In this document: positions 1 to 8,072 of the stretch, one piece after another
Numbering within the stretch: position 1 is the stretch's first letter
Layout: each line of letters begins with the position of its first letter
From: Mycobacterium asiaticum
GTDB taxonomy: Bacteria; Actinomycetota; Actinomycetes; Mycobacteriales; Mycobacteriaceae
NCBI RefSeq assembly: GCF_001673635.1
Contig: NZ_LZMH01000074.1
Location: 43,330 to 107,329 of the forward strand
Reading direction: 5' to 3'
DNA length: 64,000 nt
The notes under the pieces: model-generated
Database searches by the model: none
Told to the model about the DNA's origin: nothing
What the model saw: only the letters and a program-made list of their open reading frames with translations
Translations under genes and position numbers: made by a program

Positions 1-358
1 CGACCGGCCAGAAGGACATGAACCAGCCCTTGACCAACGAGACAAGCGGGCCCAGCAACGCCGCGGTGGCCGCGGCGCCGACGCCACCCCACACCAGCGG
101 ATAGATGTAGTAGTCGACGCCGAAGGGCACCAGTCCGCACTCTTCGCCCTGGCAGATGGTGTCGGTGAAGGCGAACAGCCGCGTCGGCCAACTGGTCATG
201 GTGACCGCGGCGATCAGCAGCGCCAGCAGAACCAACATGGTGACCACGTCCCAGGGAACCAACCGCAGCCGGATGATCCGGAGCTCGGGTTCGTCCGCCG
301 CTTGCTCGGCCTCGGTATGGGTGTCCGGGGACTCTTCAGGTGCGGTCATGTCCTGCAT
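1..358 (-). CDS. Membrane protein, partial (runs off the left edge)
   Basis: Only the N-terminal 119 or so residues are in the window. Two in-frame ATGs exist, at 358 and 349 (M-Q-D-M-T). An acidic start of about 28 residues is followed by one hydrophobic helix (VVTMLVLLALLIAAVTM), a short external-looking stretch with two Cys (CQGEEC), and a second Gly/Ala-rich helix. The gene is divergent from bioA, the place held by membrane-protein gene Rv1567c in M. tuberculosis; identity with that gene is inferred from position only. Function unknown. Confidence 0.65.
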   Translation of the reverse strand, partial: MQDMTAPEESPDTHTEAEQAADEPELRIIRLRLVPWDVVTMLVLLALLIAAVTMTSWPTRLFAFTDTICQGEECGLVPFGVDYYIYPLVWGGVGAAATAALLGPLVSLVKGWFMSFWPV

Positions 359-420
359 GCTTCCCGATGAACCGCTTTCCTGCGACCGATGGGGGCTTCG
401 GCGGGGCGTTGCGGCTGCAT

Positions 421-426
421 TAGTCT
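421..426 (+). promoter_or_regulatory. Candidate -10 of bioA (leaderless)
   Basis: TAGTCT lies 8 nt before the ATG at 435, and no Shine-Dalgarno sequence precedes that ATG. This spacing fits a transcript that begins at or next to the start codon, common in mycobacteria. Inference from spacing only. Confidence 0.4.
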
Positions 427-434
427 CGGCTTCC

Positions 435-1748
435 ATGGCAGCGGCCGGAACGTCCGGATCCAAGCTGACGCCCACGCAGATCAGCGCGATCGACGCCGCC
501 CATCTGTGGCACCCCTACAGCACCATCGGAGCAGAAGCCGTCGCACCGGTGGTCGCGGTGGGCGCGCACGGGACCCGGTTGACGCTCGTCCGGGCGGACC
601 AGCAGGTCGAGGTGATCGACGCGATGAGCTCCTGGTGGACCGCCATCCACGGCCACGGCCACCCGGTGCTGGACGCGGCGATGACCGCCCAGCTGGCCAC
701 CATGAACCACGTCATGTTCGGGGGCCTGACCCACGAGCCCGCCGCCCGGCTGGCCCAGTTGCTGGTGCAGGTGACACCGGAGGGGTTGGAGACGGTGTTC
801 TTCAGCGACTCTGGATCGGTGTCGGTGGAAGTGGCCGTGAAGATGGCGTTGCAGTACTGGCGCAGCGTCGACCGCCCCGGCAAGCACCGCCTGATGACGT
901 GGCGCGGCGGCTATCACGGGGACACCTTCACCCCGATGAGCATCTGCGATCCCGACGGCGGCATGCACTCGCTGTGGACCGACGTGCTGGCCGACCAGGT
1001 GTTCGCACCGCAGGTGCCGCGCGACTACGACCCGGACTACAGCGCGGCGTTCGAGGCGCAGCTGGCCCGGCACTCCGCCGAACTGGCCGCGGTGATGGTG
1101 GAGCCCGTCGTGCAGGGCGCGGGCGGGATGCGTTTCCATGACCCGCAATACCTGGCCGACCTGCGCGACATCTGCCGCCGGCACCAGGTGTTGCTGATTT
1201 TCGACGAGATCGCCACCGGCTTCGGGCGCACGGGGGAGTTGTTCGCCGCCGACCACGCCGGGGTGAGCCCGGACATCATGTGCGTCGGCAAGGCGCTCAC
1301 CGGCGGGTACCTCAGCCTGGCCGCGACCCTGTGCACCGCCGAGATCGCCCACACCATCAGCGGAGGTGCGGCGGGTGCGCTGATGCATGGCCCGACGTTC
1401 ATGGCCAACCCGCTGGCGTGTGCGGTGTCGGTGGCCAGCGTCGAGTTGTTGTTGAGCCAGGACTGGCGGTCGCGGGTCGCCGAGATCGGCGGTGAATTGG
1501 TCGCCGGGCTGGAACCCGCCCGGGCCGTGCCTGGAGTTACCGACGTGCGGGTCTGTGGCGGCATCGGCGTCATCGAGTGCGACCGGCCGGTCGATCTGGC
1601 CGTCGTCACGCCCGCGGCCATCGACCGCGGCGTGTGGTTGCGGCCCTTCCGCAACCTGATCTATGTGATGCCGCCCTACATCTGCACGCCCGTCGAGATC
1701 GCGCAGATCACCTCGGCGATGGTGCAGGTCGCGCGCCTCGTAGGCTGA
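435..1748 (+). CDS. bioA: Adenosylmethionine-8-amino-7-oxononanoate aminotransferase (BioA)
   Basis: BioA makes 7,8-diaminopelargonate from KAPA with SAM as amino donor, in the cytoplasmic biotin pathway. It is a class III PLP aminotransferase. Visible landmarks are the substrate-site region HLWHPYS near residue 25, the PLP aspartate in FDEIATGFGR (Asp258) and the Schiff-base lysine in VGKALTGG (Lys286). The frame is open further upstream, but starting at ATG 435 gives 437 residues, the length I recall for M. tuberculosis BioA, and the upstream part is low complexity and overlaps the divergent neighbour. bioF follows 6 nt after the stop, so bioA-bioF-bioD probably form an operon. Confidence 0.96.
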   Translation: MAAAGTSGSKLTPTQISAIDAAHLWHPYSTIGAEAVAPVVAVGAHGTRLTLVRADQQVEVIDAMSSWWTAIHGHGHPVLDAAMTAQLATMNHVMFGGLTHEPAARLAQLLVQVTPEGLETVFFSDSGSVSVEVAVKMALQYWRSVDRPGKHRLMTWRGGYHGDTFTPMSICDPDGGMHSLWTDVLADQVFAPQVPRDYDPDYSAAFEAQLARHSAELAAVMVEPVVQGAGGMRFHDPQYLADLRDICRRHQVLLIFDEIATGFGRTGELFAADHAGVSPDIMCVGKALTGGYLSLAATLCTAEIAHTISGGAAGALMHGPTFMANPLACAVSVASVELLLSQDWRSRVAEIGGELVAGLEPARAVPGVTDVRVCGGIGVIECDRPVDLAVVTPAAIDRGVWLRPFRNLIYVMPPYICTPVEIAQITSAMVQVARLVG

Positions 1749-1754
1749 ACCGCG

Positions 1755-2906
1755 ATGGCACCGATCGAAACGACATCACCGCTGGCCTGGCTGGACGCGG
1801 TCGAGTCCCAGCGCCGCGAAGCCGGCCTGCGCCGCTCGCTGCGGCCGCGTCCCGCCGTGGCAACCGAATTGGACCTTGCCTCCAACGACTACCTGGGACT
1901 GTCCCAGCATCCCGAGGTCATCGAGGGCGGCGTGCAGGCGCTGCGGGTCTGGGGTGCCGGTGCCACCGGCTCACGCCTGGTCACCGGCGACACCGAACTG
2001 CATCAGCAATTCGAGGCAGAGATTGCCGAATATGTAGGTGCGGCAACCGGTTTGGTGTTCTCTTCGGGGTACACCGCGAATCTGGGCGCGGTGGTGAGCC
2101 TGACCGGCGCCGGTTCGCTGCTGGTGTCTGACGCCTATTCGCACGCATCCCTGGTGGACGCCTGCCGGCTGTCCCGAGCGCGGGTGGTGGTGACTCCGAA
2201 CCGTGACGTCGGCGCGGTGGAGACGGCCCTGGCGGCCCGCGCCGAAGAGCGCGCCGTGGTCATCACGGACTCGGTGTTCAGCGCCGACGGCGCCCTGGCG
2301 CCGCTGCGAGAATTGCACGAAGTGTGCCGACGGCACCGGGCCCTGCTCATCGTGGACGAGGCGCATGGACTGGGTGTACGCGGCGGTGGACGCGGACTGC
2401 TGCACGAGGTGGGGCTGGCCGGCGCGCCCGACGTGGTGATGACAACGACCCTGTCCAAGGCGCTCGGCAGCCAGGGCGGGGTGGTGCTGGGTCCGTCGGC
2501 GGTGCGGGCGCACCTGATCGACGCGGCCCGGCCGTTCATCTTCGACACCGGTCTGGCTCCGGCCGCGGTTGGTGCCGCCCTGGCGGCGTTGCGGATCCTG
2601 CAGGCCGAGCCCTGGCGGCCGGGAGCGGTGTTGCGGCACGCCGGCGAGCTGGCTCGGGCGTGCGACGTCGCCGAAGTCCCGCAGTCGGCGGTGGTGTCGG
2701 TGATCCTCGGCGATCCCGAGGCAGCGCTCGCGGCCGCCACGGCCTGCCTGGACGCCGGAGTGAAGGTGGGCTGCTTCCGGCCCCCGACGGTTCCCGCCGG
2801 GACCTCCCGGTTGCGGCTGACCGCGCGTGCCTCGCTGAGCGCCGACGAACTCGAACTCGCCCGGCGGGTGCTGACCGGCGTACTCGCCGAGGCTCGCCGC
2901 CCTTGA
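1755..2906 (+). CDS. bioF: 8-amino-7-oxononanoate synthase (BioF)
   Basis: BioF condenses pimeloyl-ACP (or pimeloyl-CoA) with alanine to give KAPA, the substrate of BioA. It belongs to the PLP alpha-oxoamine synthases. Visible motifs are ASNDYLGL near residue 45, the DEAHGLG segment at 201 and the PLP lysine in TTLSKALGSQGG (Lys235). The 383-residue length is normal. The stop TGA overlaps the TTG start of bioD, a sign of translational coupling. Confidence 0.95.
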   Translation: MAPIETTSPLAWLDAVESQRREAGLRRSLRPRPAVATELDLASNDYLGLSQHPEVIEGGVQALRVWGAGATGSRLVTGDTELHQQFEAEIAEYVGAATGLVFSSGYTANLGAVVSLTGAGSLLVSDAYSHASLVDACRLSRARVVVTPNRDVGAVETALAARAEERAVVITDSVFSADGALAPLRELHEVCRRHRALLIVDEAHGLGVRGGGRGLLHEVGLAGAPDVVMTTTLSKALGSQGGVVLGPSAVRAHLIDAARPFIFDTGLAPAAVGAALAALRILQAEPWRPGAVLRHAGELARACDVAEVPQSAVVSVILGDPEAALAAATACLDAGVKVGCFRPPTVPAGTSRLRLTARASLSADELELARRVLTGVLAEARRP

Positions 2907-3580
2907 CGGTCCTGGTCGTCACCGGGACCGACACGGGTATCGGAAAGACAGTCGCTACCGCTGCGTTGGCGTCACACGCCCGGCAGGCCGGCATTGACGT
3001 GGCGGTATGCAAACCGGTGCAGACCGGCACCCGCGACGGCGACGACGACCTCGCCGAGATCGCCCGCTTGTCCGGAGTCACCGACTTGGCCGGCTTGGCC
3101 CGGTATCCGCTGCCCATGGCTCCCGCCGCTGCCGCCGAGCGGGCCGGGACGCCGCTGCCCACCCGCGGCGAGCTACTGCGCTTGGTCCGCGGCGTCGACG
3201 GGCCCGGGCGCCTGACGCTGGTCGAGGGCGCCGGGGGAGTGCTGGTCGAGCTTGCCGAGGACGGTTACACGTTACGGGACCTCGCGGTGGACCTGGGCGC
3301 CGCGGCGCTGGTCGTGGTCAGCGCGGCGCTGGGCACCCTCAACCACACCGCTTTGACCCTGGAAGCCCTTGTTGCGCAGCATGTTTCATGCGCAGGGCTG
3401 GTGATCGGCAGCTGGCCGTCGCGGCCCGGGCCGGTGGCGGAGTCCAACCGGGCGGCGCTGGCCAGGCTGGCTCCGGTGCGCGCGGCGCTGCCTGAAGGGG
3501 CCGCGGCCGTCGGCGTGGACTTTGCCGCGCTGAGCGCGGCGGCGTTCGACCGTGACTGGGTCACGGCGTTGGTCTGCTGA
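2903..3580 (+). CDS. bioD: Dethiobiotin synthetase (BioD)
   Basis: BioD carboxylates diaminopelargonate with ATP and CO2 and closes the ureido ring. The P-loop GTDTGIGKT is near residues 8-16, KPVQTG near 37 and VEGAGG near 105, all family signatures. I chose the TTG at 2903 because it overlaps the bioF stop (TTGA) and puts the P-loop at the usual distance from the N-terminus (225 residues). The frame is open upstream inside bioF, but that part is out-of-frame bioF sequence. The next gene starts in a TGATG overlap. Confidence 0.93.
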   Translation: MTVLVVTGTDTGIGKTVATAALASHARQAGIDVAVCKPVQTGTRDGDDDLAEIARLSGVTDLAGLARYPLPMAPAAAAERAGTPLPTRGELLRLVRGVDGPGRLTLVEGAGGVLVELAEDGYTLRDLAVDLGAAALVVVSAALGTLNHTALTLEALVAQHVSCAGLVIGSWPSRPGPVAESNRAALARLAPVRAALPEGAAAVGVDFAALSAAAFDRDWVTALVC

Positions 3581-4089
3581 TGGCGCATTCGATCGAGCTG
3601 CTGTTCGACCCGGACACCGAAGCCGCGATCAGGCGGATGTGGGACAAGCTGGCGGCCGCGCGCATACCCGCCCGGGTACCGCCCGGCCGGCCGCACGTGA
3701 CGGTGGCGGTATCGCAGCGGATCGATGCCGTTGTCGACGAGCTACTGGGACCGGTGATGCGGCGGCTTCCGCTGCGCTGTGTGGTCGGGGCGCCGCTGGT
3801 ATTCGGCCGCGGCAGTGTCGTGCTGACGCGGCTGGTGGTGCCGTCTGGCGAGCTGCTGGATTTGCATGCCGAGGTGCACCGGATGTGCGGTTCGCACCTG
3901 CTGCCCGAACCGATGGGCAACAGCCTGCCGGGGCAGTGGACCGCGCACGTCACGCTGGCCCGTCGGCTCGACGGCGCCTACCTGGGCCAGGCGGTGGAGA
4001 TCGCCGGGCGACCGGTTCAGCTTGACGGCCAGTTCACCGGGTTGCGTCGGTGGGACGGCGACAAGCGCGTCGAGTATCACCTCGGCTGA
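3580..4089 (+). CDS. 2H phosphoesterase / 2'-5' RNA ligase-like protein (Rv1571-like)
   Basis: The 169-residue protein has two H-x-T motifs, HVT at 39-41 and HVT at 123-125, the two catalytic halves of the 2H phosphoesterase (LigT/2'-5' RNA ligase) superfamily. Such enzymes act on 2',3'-cyclic phosphates or similar esters; the substrate here is unknown. The ATG overlaps the bioD stop (TGATG), so it is read with the biotin genes, as Rv1571 is in M. tuberculosis. It converges with the minus-strand gene that ends 2 bp later. Confidence 0.8.
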   Translation: MAHSIELLFDPDTEAAIRRMWDKLAAARIPARVPPGRPHVTVAVSQRIDAVVDELLGPVMRRLPLRCVVGAPLVFGRGSVVLTRLVVPSGELLDLHAEVHRMCGSHLLPEPMGNSLPGQWTAHVTLARRLDGAYLGQAVEIAGRPVQLDGQFTGLRRWDGDKRVEYHLG

Positions 4090-4091
4090 CG

Positions 4092-5459
4092 TCATCCGCC
4101 GAACAGCAGGTACAAGCCCATGAACGTGTAGCCGACCATCACCAGCATCATGGTGAGCTGGCCGGTGAGCTGATGGTCCTTGGGCAGCAGCCGCAGCGCC
4201 TTGTCGTGCGCCGCGATGACGGCCACGATGTGCCCGGTCACCACGCAGGCCACCTTGATCGTTGACAGCACCGCGGGGTGCGTCGAGAGCAGGTAAGCGA
4301 CATGCGCGTCCGCCAGGCCAAGCAGGTTCCACCCGCGGCCCAATGGGTCGGCGAGCGCGATGACGGCCTGCTGTCCGCGCTCCACCAGATAGGTCAGGTA
4401 GTGGGCGAAGATGTAGCCGACCACGATCGGAATCAGCGAGTGCGCCATTTGGCCCGGCAGGGCCCGGCGCTCCTCGGCATCGACGCCGCCCGTCGCGCGA
4501 GCCGCCAGGGAAAACGTGGCCGCCACAACCGAAATGAAGACGAGCAAGCCGGCGGTGCGCAGCACCGACGAGGTCAGCGTTTCCGGGACGCTATGTACGT
4601 CCCGGGCGATCCCTTCGGCGAAATTGCGCCAGGTGGGTGCGGCTGAGAAGCTGTCGAAGGCGGTAGATCCGAGCAGCACCGACAGCATCATCACTACGCC
4701 CGGACGCACCGGCAGCGACGGCAGGTGGTCGAACGGATTGCCGACCACGATCTTGCCCGTCTCGGGGTTACGCCAGAATGGGCAGAGCCGGGACACGGCC
4801 ATGCTGTAGACCCCGAACGGGTCGACCCGGGCGAACCAGCGCTGGCCACACAGCCAGGCCCCGGCGAACAAGACCACCGTGTAGACCAGCAGCCATGTCT
4901 TGACCGCGGTTAGCGACGCCGAATCCGGGCTGGCCAGTTCCATCCAGACGAATGCGAACAACCCGAACGCTGCCGGGCGGTACCCCCAGCGCTCCGGATA
5001 TGTCCACCGAGGCCGGCTGAACCGCTCCGGCAGGCCGCGGCGCACCAGCAGATACAGGGTCCGGACCGGCGAGACAACCCGCCAAACAGGCCCGAAGAAC
5101 AGCGACACGGCGACCAACCCGACCCACAGCAGCACGTAAAACGCGCCCAACAGGCCATTGGCCTGGTTCTGCGGCCCCCACACCCCGGCGATCAGCACCC
5201 AGACCGCAAAGAGGAACGTCAGGCCGCCAACGATCCAGCGGACCGCGCGCGAATCGACCACGGCGGTAACCACGTCCGGCAGCGGGTGTCCGGGTTTGTC
5301 CGGATCGAACCGCGGTTGTTTCCAGGCCAGCGCCACCAACGCGAACGTGAACGTCAGCGCCCACGCCGCGCCGATCAGCGCGAAGGTGTATGGCACCGGG
5401 AGATCGTTCGACCCGCCCAAGCCGTGCGCCAGCACCGACACGGGGTGAGCGTCGGTCAC
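4092..5459 (-). CDS. Polytopic membrane protein of unknown function, 455 aa
   Basis: The protein is rich in hydrophobic stretches, about 10-12 helices by eye, starting near residue 23. Motifs that look conserved are GVWGPQNQANG near 92, FFGPVWRVVSPVRTLY near 121 and DPFGVYS near 211. The GTG start overlaps the stop of the lipoprotein gene (GTGA), so the two are coupled. I have a vague memory that relatives carry the database name fenitrothion hydrolase; this is unverified and no hydrolase motif is visible. It is the last gene of a three- or four-gene set reading from 7866 down to 4092. Confidence 0.8.
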   Translation of the reverse strand: MTDAHPVSVLAHGLGGSNDLPVPYTFALIGAAWALTFTFALVALAWKQPRFDPDKPGHPLPDVVTAVVDSRAVRWIVGGLTFLFAVWVLIAGVWGPQNQANGLLGAFYVLLWVGLVAVSLFFGPVWRVVSPVRTLYLLVRRGLPERFSRPRWTYPERWGYRPAAFGLFAFVWMELASPDSASLTAVKTWLLVYTVVLFAGAWLCGQRWFARVDPFGVYSMAVSRLCPFWRNPETGKIVVGNPFDHLPSLPVRPGVVMMLSVLLGSTAFDSFSAAPTWRNFAEGIARDVHSVPETLTSSVLRTAGLLVFISVVAATFSLAARATGGVDAEERRALPGQMAHSLIPIVVGYIFAHYLTYLVERGQQAVIALADPLGRGWNLLGLADAHVAYLLSTHPAVLSTIKVACVVTGHIVAVIAAHDKALRLLPKDHQLTGQLTMMLVMVGYTFMGLYLLFGG

Positions 5460-5821
5460 GGCTGGACTTGGATGGTGGCGATCGTCCGCTTGAGGTGATG
5501 GAGTTCGACGTCCACGCTGCCGGGCACATCGACGCTGAACTCGAACTGTTGATGCGGTGCCGCCGCGATTTGGAACTTGTGGTCGGGCACCGAGTGCACG
5601 TGCAACTCGTCGGTGGCGTCACTGGTGACGTGCAGGACGATCTGTTGCTTCACCTTGGCCTGCAACGTGGCGTTGGTCGGGGTGACCTGCCCGTTGGCGA
5701 TGGTGACGTCAATGGTCAAAGCTTCGGCGGGGGGCTTGCTGGGCGTGTTGCCGCCGCAGGCGACCAGCGCGCAGATCAGCAAGCCCGCCCACGCCGTGAC
5801 GAGGGTGCGTCCAACCGTCAT
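5456..5821 (-). CDS. Cupredoxin-like lipoprotein
   Basis: The 121-residue protein starts with a lipoprotein signal: Arg near the N-terminus, a hydrophobic core and the lipobox LVAC, giving lipidation at the Cys of ACGG (about residue 22). The mature part reads like a cupredoxin-type beta sandwich (DVTIANGQVTP, then a His cluster DELHVHSVPDH, then PGSVDVELHH). The Cys and Met ligands of a classical blue-copper site are missing from the last loop, so metal binding is not assured. It probably sits on the outer face of the membrane beside its two polytopic neighbours. Confidence 0.78.
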   Translation of the reverse strand: MTVGRTLVTAWAGLLICALVACGGNTPSKPPAEALTIDVTIANGQVTPTNATLQAKVKQQIVLHVTSDATDELHVHSVPDHKFQIAAAPHQQFEFSVDVPGSVDVELHHLKRTIATIQVQP

Positions 5822-5825
5822 CGGG

Positions 5826-7655
5826 TTACGCCGCTTCTGGCAGCGGGTGCTTTTGCTCCTCCACCCGCTTCGGCCGGGTCACCTCACCGTTGATTCGGCC
5901 GGCGCCCCAGGTCAAGGCGGCGATCACCATCAACGTGAAGATCAGCACCAGGATCGAACCCACGGTGAACAACCACTGCGGCGCGCTCGGGTCCCGCTCG
6001 CGCTGCAGGATCGTGTTCTCAAACACGAACGGGCGGGTCATCTCCGGTTGAGCCGGCACCTCGGGGGCCGGGATCGCCTCGTCGGCCGGCTCGTAGATCG
6101 GCACGGCCGTCATGGTGTAGCCGTCCTGCACGCGCAGCAGCGTCTTCCATGTTCCCCAGACCGGGATGGGTTCGGTGGTGCGGTAGTGTCCGGGGCCGAC
6201 CCGCTGCAGGCGGTCGATTATCAGACCGCGGTTGTTCTCCATCTTCCCCTGCCAGGACGTGATCGATACCCAGTCGGGGTCGTCCTTGATCATGTCCGGC
6301 GGGTTGATCTGGATATCGGCGGAGACCATGCGCTTACCGGGGTCGCTGGGCAACTCGGTCAGCTTGATGGTGGCGGTGTTCTGGCTCGGGATGAGGATGT
6401 GCAGGCCGTTGGCCACCGTCGCGCCGATCACCACCACCGTTGCCGCGACCAGCGAGATGCCGATCGCGCGGCGCGGCAGTGCTTGGCCGGTGAGCACCAT
6501 GCCGGTCATAGCGCCGCAGACGCCCATCAAGATTGCCACCGGCACCGCCATCGCCAGGGCCTCGCCCCACATGCTGGTCGGCCACGGGTAGTGGTAGACC
6601 GCCCCGATCCACAGCGACTCCAGCCAGAGTCCGACGGTGCCGACCGCAAGACCGGTGACAGCGCCGAAGACGATCGGCCGCTTGAACAACGGGGTTAGCG
6701 CCAGGATCTCGACCACCAGGGCGGGCCCCAGGTACAGCGGGAACCAGTTGTGCGGCGCTCCAAGGATTGGACCGACGGTGAACGCGACGGCGCCGCGCAG
6801 CGCGATCGCGAACAGGGCGGCAATGATCGCCGCGCCCTTCCCCAGGGTCATGCGGGCCACGATCAACGCCAGCGCAGCGACGCCGGCGATCATCATCGGG
6901 TGGAATGCCAGCCGGAACTGCTGAACGCCGAAGTCGAATTCGATCTGATAGACGGACAGGCCGATCAAGAGCCCACCGCAGGACAGGTAGCGCAAGAACC
7001 GGACGAACGGCTTCTCCGGCGGCGCGTCCGGCAGCGCACGGCCGCCTTCGTACTCCAGCATCAGCACCGAGAACAAGGACAGCCCCGCGCCGCCGATCAT
7101 CATCAGGTGCGTGGGGCCCCACAGGGTGACGTCCTGGCCGAAGATGCGGTGCCAGATGTCATCGAGCGGGAACCCGAACAGCGCGTACATGCCGCAGCCG
7201 GCCATCAACACGCCGCCGACCGGGGCGTGCCAGTTATCGGTGATGCGCACCGGGGCCGGTCCAGGCTCGTCGAACGGCAACGCAATCGCGATCATGCCGC
7301 CCAGGAAGATGCCGAACAGGCCGATGATGATGAAGTAGTGCGCGGGATTTGCCAGCGGCCCCGGATCGCGGCCTTCGCCGATGTGCCAGCTGACGTCCCA
7401 GATGAACCCGAACAGCGCGCAGATGATCGACGTCGTGTAGACCAGCACCGGCAGCGCCACCCAGGACGGACGCCGGAACTTGACGCCCAGCCAGTCGGCG
7501 AATTTCTCCAGCCACATGATCCGGCGGGTGCGGTGCGCCCAGCCGATGGCCAGCATGATCAGTGTGATGATCAGCGCAGCGACTGAAAGCCCGATTACCT
7601 GGCTCAGTTCGGCACCGCGAGCCGCTGGCGCCTCCGCAACAACCGACAATTCCAC
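5826..7655 (-). CDS. Large polytopic membrane protein, 609 aa
   Basis: About 12 hydrophobic segments lie before residue 430, then a likely external domain of roughly 130 residues and a final helix near 570-590. His and Asp residues sit at helix ends: DVSWHIGEGRD and NPAHYF near 87-106, DDIWHRIFGQDVTLWGPTHL near 166-184. This pattern suggests a metal- or haem-like site, but I do not recognise the family. The GTG start at 7655 has GGGAGG about 9 nt upstream. The lipoprotein gene starts 4 nt after its stop, so the two are likely co-expressed. Confidence 0.8.
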   Translation of the reverse strand: MELSVVAEAPAARGAELSQVIGLSVAALIITLIMLAIGWAHRTRRIMWLEKFADWLGVKFRRPSWVALPVLVYTTSIICALFGFIWDVSWHIGEGRDPGPLANPAHYFIIIGLFGIFLGGMIAIALPFDEPGPAPVRITDNWHAPVGGVLMAGCGMYALFGFPLDDIWHRIFGQDVTLWGPTHLMMIGGAGLSLFSVLMLEYEGGRALPDAPPEKPFVRFLRYLSCGGLLIGLSVYQIEFDFGVQQFRLAFHPMMIAGVAALALIVARMTLGKGAAIIAALFAIALRGAVAFTVGPILGAPHNWFPLYLGPALVVEILALTPLFKRPIVFGAVTGLAVGTVGLWLESLWIGAVYHYPWPTSMWGEALAMAVPVAILMGVCGAMTGMVLTGQALPRRAIGISLVAATVVVIGATVANGLHILIPSQNTATIKLTELPSDPGKRMVSADIQINPPDMIKDDPDWVSITSWQGKMENNRGLIIDRLQRVGPGHYRTTEPIPVWGTWKTLLRVQDGYTMTAVPIYEPADEAIPAPEVPAQPEMTRPFVFENTILQRERDPSAPQWLFTVGSILVLIFTLMVIAALTWGAGRINGEVTRPKRVEEQKHPLPEAA

Positions 7656-7705
7656 CGCGATCGCCTCCCGTTTTGCGCACGGCTGACTAGGACGAAGCTG
7701 TAATG

Positions 7706-7715
7706 CCCAATTGGG
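7706..7715. promoter_or_regulatory. Perfect 10-bp palindrome CCCAATTGGG
   Basis: It lies in the 67-bp gap between the 47-codon gene (stop at 7723) and the start of the 609-residue protein. The flanks add GC pairing shifted by one base. It could be an operator or a processing or termination hairpin between the two genes; nothing else in the sequence decides. Confidence 0.3.
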
Positions 7716-7722
7716 GCATCAG

Positions 7723-7866
7723 TCAATCCTGCTTTTCGCTGGAGCTTTTCCGGTTCCGCATTGCTATGTATAACACCACGCCGACGACGATCACTGCAGG
7801 TAGAAAAGCGGGTATCGCCAGCCAAATGCCGTGGTCGGCCAAATACTCGACGTGCAGGTCGGTCAT
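7723..7866 (-). CDS. Small single-helix membrane protein, 47 aa
   Basis: The ATG at 7866 opens a 47-codon frame ending at the TGA 7725-7723. The product has a short polar N-terminus (MTDLHVEYLADHG), one strong transmembrane helix (IWLAIPAFLPAVIVVGVVLY) and a basic, polar tail ending in KSSSEKQD. This is the shape of a genuine small membrane subunit. It reads in the same direction as, and 67 bp upstream of, the 609-residue membrane protein and is a candidate accessory subunit of that set. No homologue is known to me. Confidence 0.68.
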   Translation of the reverse strand: MTDLHVEYLADHGIWLAIPAFLPAVIVVGVVLYIAMRNRKSSSEKQD

Positions 7867-7965
7867 AAAGAATTCATACCCGCACCGCCGACTTCCAACC
7901 CGGGCGGCTCGGGGTTACGTCCGAGGGCTGGACGGACCGCCCGCGCGGGATCCGTCGTCGTCGGG

Positions 7966-7988
7966 ACCGTTACCCTAACCTGAACGGT
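7966..7988 (+). promoter_or_regulatory. bioB promoter -10 inside an inverted repeat
   Basis: ACCGTT (7966-7971) and AACGGT (7983-7988) are perfect inverted arms around TAACCT (7976-7981), a TANNNT -10 element pointing at bioB. A repressor on the dyad would block the promoter. Biotin repressor BioQ controls mycobacterial biotin genes, but the published BioQ consensus as I recall it (TGAAC-N3-GTTAC) is not matched exactly. The rest of 7867-8072 shows no gene. Confidence 0.4.
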
Positions 7989-8072
7989 TTTCCACCCGAG
8001 CCGCCCTCAGGGCGCGGCCATCGAGCATGGATCGCCCACGTTGCGTGCGATCAAGAAGTAGGGGAGTACCCG

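Noticed and set aside
7966..7988. Canonical BioQ site
   Set aside because: TGAAC is present, but the GTTAC partner is on the wrong side and at the wrong spacing; I kept it only as an unnamed dyad.
4092..8072. Prophage or REP13E12 insertion as in H37Rv
   Set aside because: No integrase, resolvase, phage gene or 13E12-type protein is readable here; the segment holds membrane genes instead.
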